This document shows, in pieces, positions 13,017 through 13,751 of a stretch of 13,751 bases of DNA; the stretch's first letter is position 1, and every line of letters starts with the position of its first letter. The DNA comes from Pelotomaculum sp. (lineage in GTDB: Bacteria > Bacillota > Desulfotomaculia > Desulfotomaculales > Pelotomaculaceae): positions 861-14,611 of the forward strand of contig DNIT01000197.1 of assembly GCA_003489345.1 (NCBI GenBank). Direction: 5' to 3'. The position numbers and the translations under genes are program-made. The notes under the pieces are model-generated. The model was given only the letters and a program-made list of their open reading frames with translations. It made no database searches and was not told the DNA's origin.

Positions 13017-13751
13017 TAAAGATACTCAAAGGGGTCCGTCTTGGTCTCAGACAAGATTACCTCAATATCCATACTCAATTCACGGCAGCGGCTCCGGAGA
13101 TGGTTCTGCAGCGCCGGCAGGACCACGGCTTCCGTGCCGTAGTGCCCGGGATCTACAAACTTGAGTCCGGCTTCTAGTATTTGCTGGGCTGTATGGTACT
13201 TGATATCGCTGGTGACCAGGGTATCGGCTCCGCAGGACAAGGCTGCCTCCCAGAGCTCGGCGCCCGACCCGCCGCACACGGCTACTTTGCTGACGGGTTC
13301 CGCAAGGGATCCCCCAAAGCGCAGCGCAGCTAAACCCAGGACATCTTTTATCTTTTCGGCAAACCGCCCAAACGGCATCGGCTGGGGAAGCGCGCCAACC
13401 CTGCCCAGACCATAAGCCTCGCCGGGATTTTCCAGGCGATACAGGTCGTAGGCAACCTCTTCGTAAGGGTGGGCCTTGCGCATTGCCTGCAGGACCCCGT
13501 TTATCCGTTTGGCTGGAACGATGGTTTCCAGCCTCATTTCCTGCACCTGCTCTATCTCCCCGGTACTGCCGATAAACGGGTTGGCGCCTGCCAGCGGTTT
13601 AAAGGTGCCAGTGCCAGGTGCGGCAAACGTGCAGTAGCTGTAATTGCCGATCCAGCCGGCGCCGGCCTCGGCGATAGCGGACCTGACTTGGTCCAGGTGT
13701 CCTACCGGGACAAAAACAACCAGCTTAAAATATGCGTCACGGCCGGCCTCT
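13016..13751 (-). CDS. Nif3-like dinuclear metal centre protein (YqfO type), 3' part
   Basis: The frame is open from the right edge to TAG at 13018-13016, giving the C-terminal 244 residues; the N-terminal Nif3 half lies outside the window. The first part (YFKLVVFVPVGHLDQVRSAI…GAGWIGNYSYCTF…GTGTFKPLAGANPFIG) is the PII/CutA-like insert found in YqfO-type proteins. The second Nif3 half follows (VSKVAVCGGSGAELWEAALSCGADTLVTSDIKYH, then DPGHYGTEAV), whose H and E are metal ligands in known structures. These proteins form hexameric toroids; the reaction is unproven. A GTG at 13546 is an internal codon, not the start, because homology continues upstream of it. The Zn-ribbon gene follows. Confidence 0.93.
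   Translation of the reverse strand, partial: EAGRDAYFKLVVFVPVGHLDQVRSAIAEAGAGWIGNYSYCTFAAPGTGTFKPLAGANPFIGSTGEIEQVQEMRLETIVPAKRINGVLQAMRKAHPYEEVAYDLYRLENPGEAYGLGRVGALPQPMPFGRFAEKIKDVLGLAALRFGGSLAEPVSKVAVCGGSGAELWEAALSCGADTLVTSDIKYHTAQQILEAGLKFVDPGHYGTEAVVLPALQNHLRSRCRELSMDIEVILSETKTDPFEYL

Noticed and set aside
1..13751. CRISPR array, tRNA genes, complete insertion sequences or phage genes
   Set aside because: No regularly spaced direct repeats, no cloverleaf-type sequence and no transposase or integrase frame were seen on either strand.

Overview
The window looks like a chromosomal segment of a Gram-positive, probably endospore-forming Clostridia-class bacterium. The Desulfotomaculum/Pelotomaculum group is my best guess; this is inference from gene content. 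Supporting signs are strong AGGAGG-type ribosome binding sites, several GTG and TTG starts, textbook TTGACA/TATAAT promoters, and a class A RNase P RNA beside a Zn-ribbon coiled-coil protein and a YqfO/Nif3-type protein. Every well-supported gene lies on the minus strand, so transcription runs from high to low coordinates. The one exception is a gene tail at the extreme left edge.

Right part (about 7.0-13.75 kb): housekeeping. From the right edge leftward come the 3' half of a Nif3/YqfO-family gene (13751-13016), a Zn-ribbon coiled-coil protein (12964-12254), and rnpB (about 12184-11812) with its own promoter and terminator. A small AT-rich block follows, holding a MarR regulator and a nitroreductase. 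Next are a cytoplasmic PAS-PAS histidine kinase and, 9 nt after it, an RlmD-type 23S rRNA uracil methyltransferase that ends in a double hairpin terminator.

Middle part (about 3.2-6.85 kb): a self-contained efflux-type operon of a TetR regulator, an ABC ATPase and an 8-TM FtsX/MacB-type permease. The genes are translationally coupled (2-nt gap, then a TAATG overlap). One promoter carries two palindromes, one in its spacer and one over its -10 box and start region, which strongly suggests autoregulation.

Left part (1-3.1 kb): AT-rich accessory DNA. It holds an intact GrpB-family gene, an MFS drug-efflux-type transporter, and a second GrpB-family gene. The second GrpB gene has lost its last residues where it abuts the C-terminal membrane tail of a decayed serine hydrolase. 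A possible racemase scrap and the tail of an unrecognised plus-strand gene suggest repeated rearrangement.

The most unusual structure is a second, degenerate copy of the 3' end of rnpB (10533-10560), 1.27 kb from the real one. Each copy is followed by its own terminator-like hairpin, and the two copies bracket the marR-nitroreductase block. This is the arrangement left by integration at the 3' end of a stable RNA gene, although no integrase is present. Within the block, the same operator motif occupies both promoters, and marR appears to be transcribed as a leaderless mRNA.
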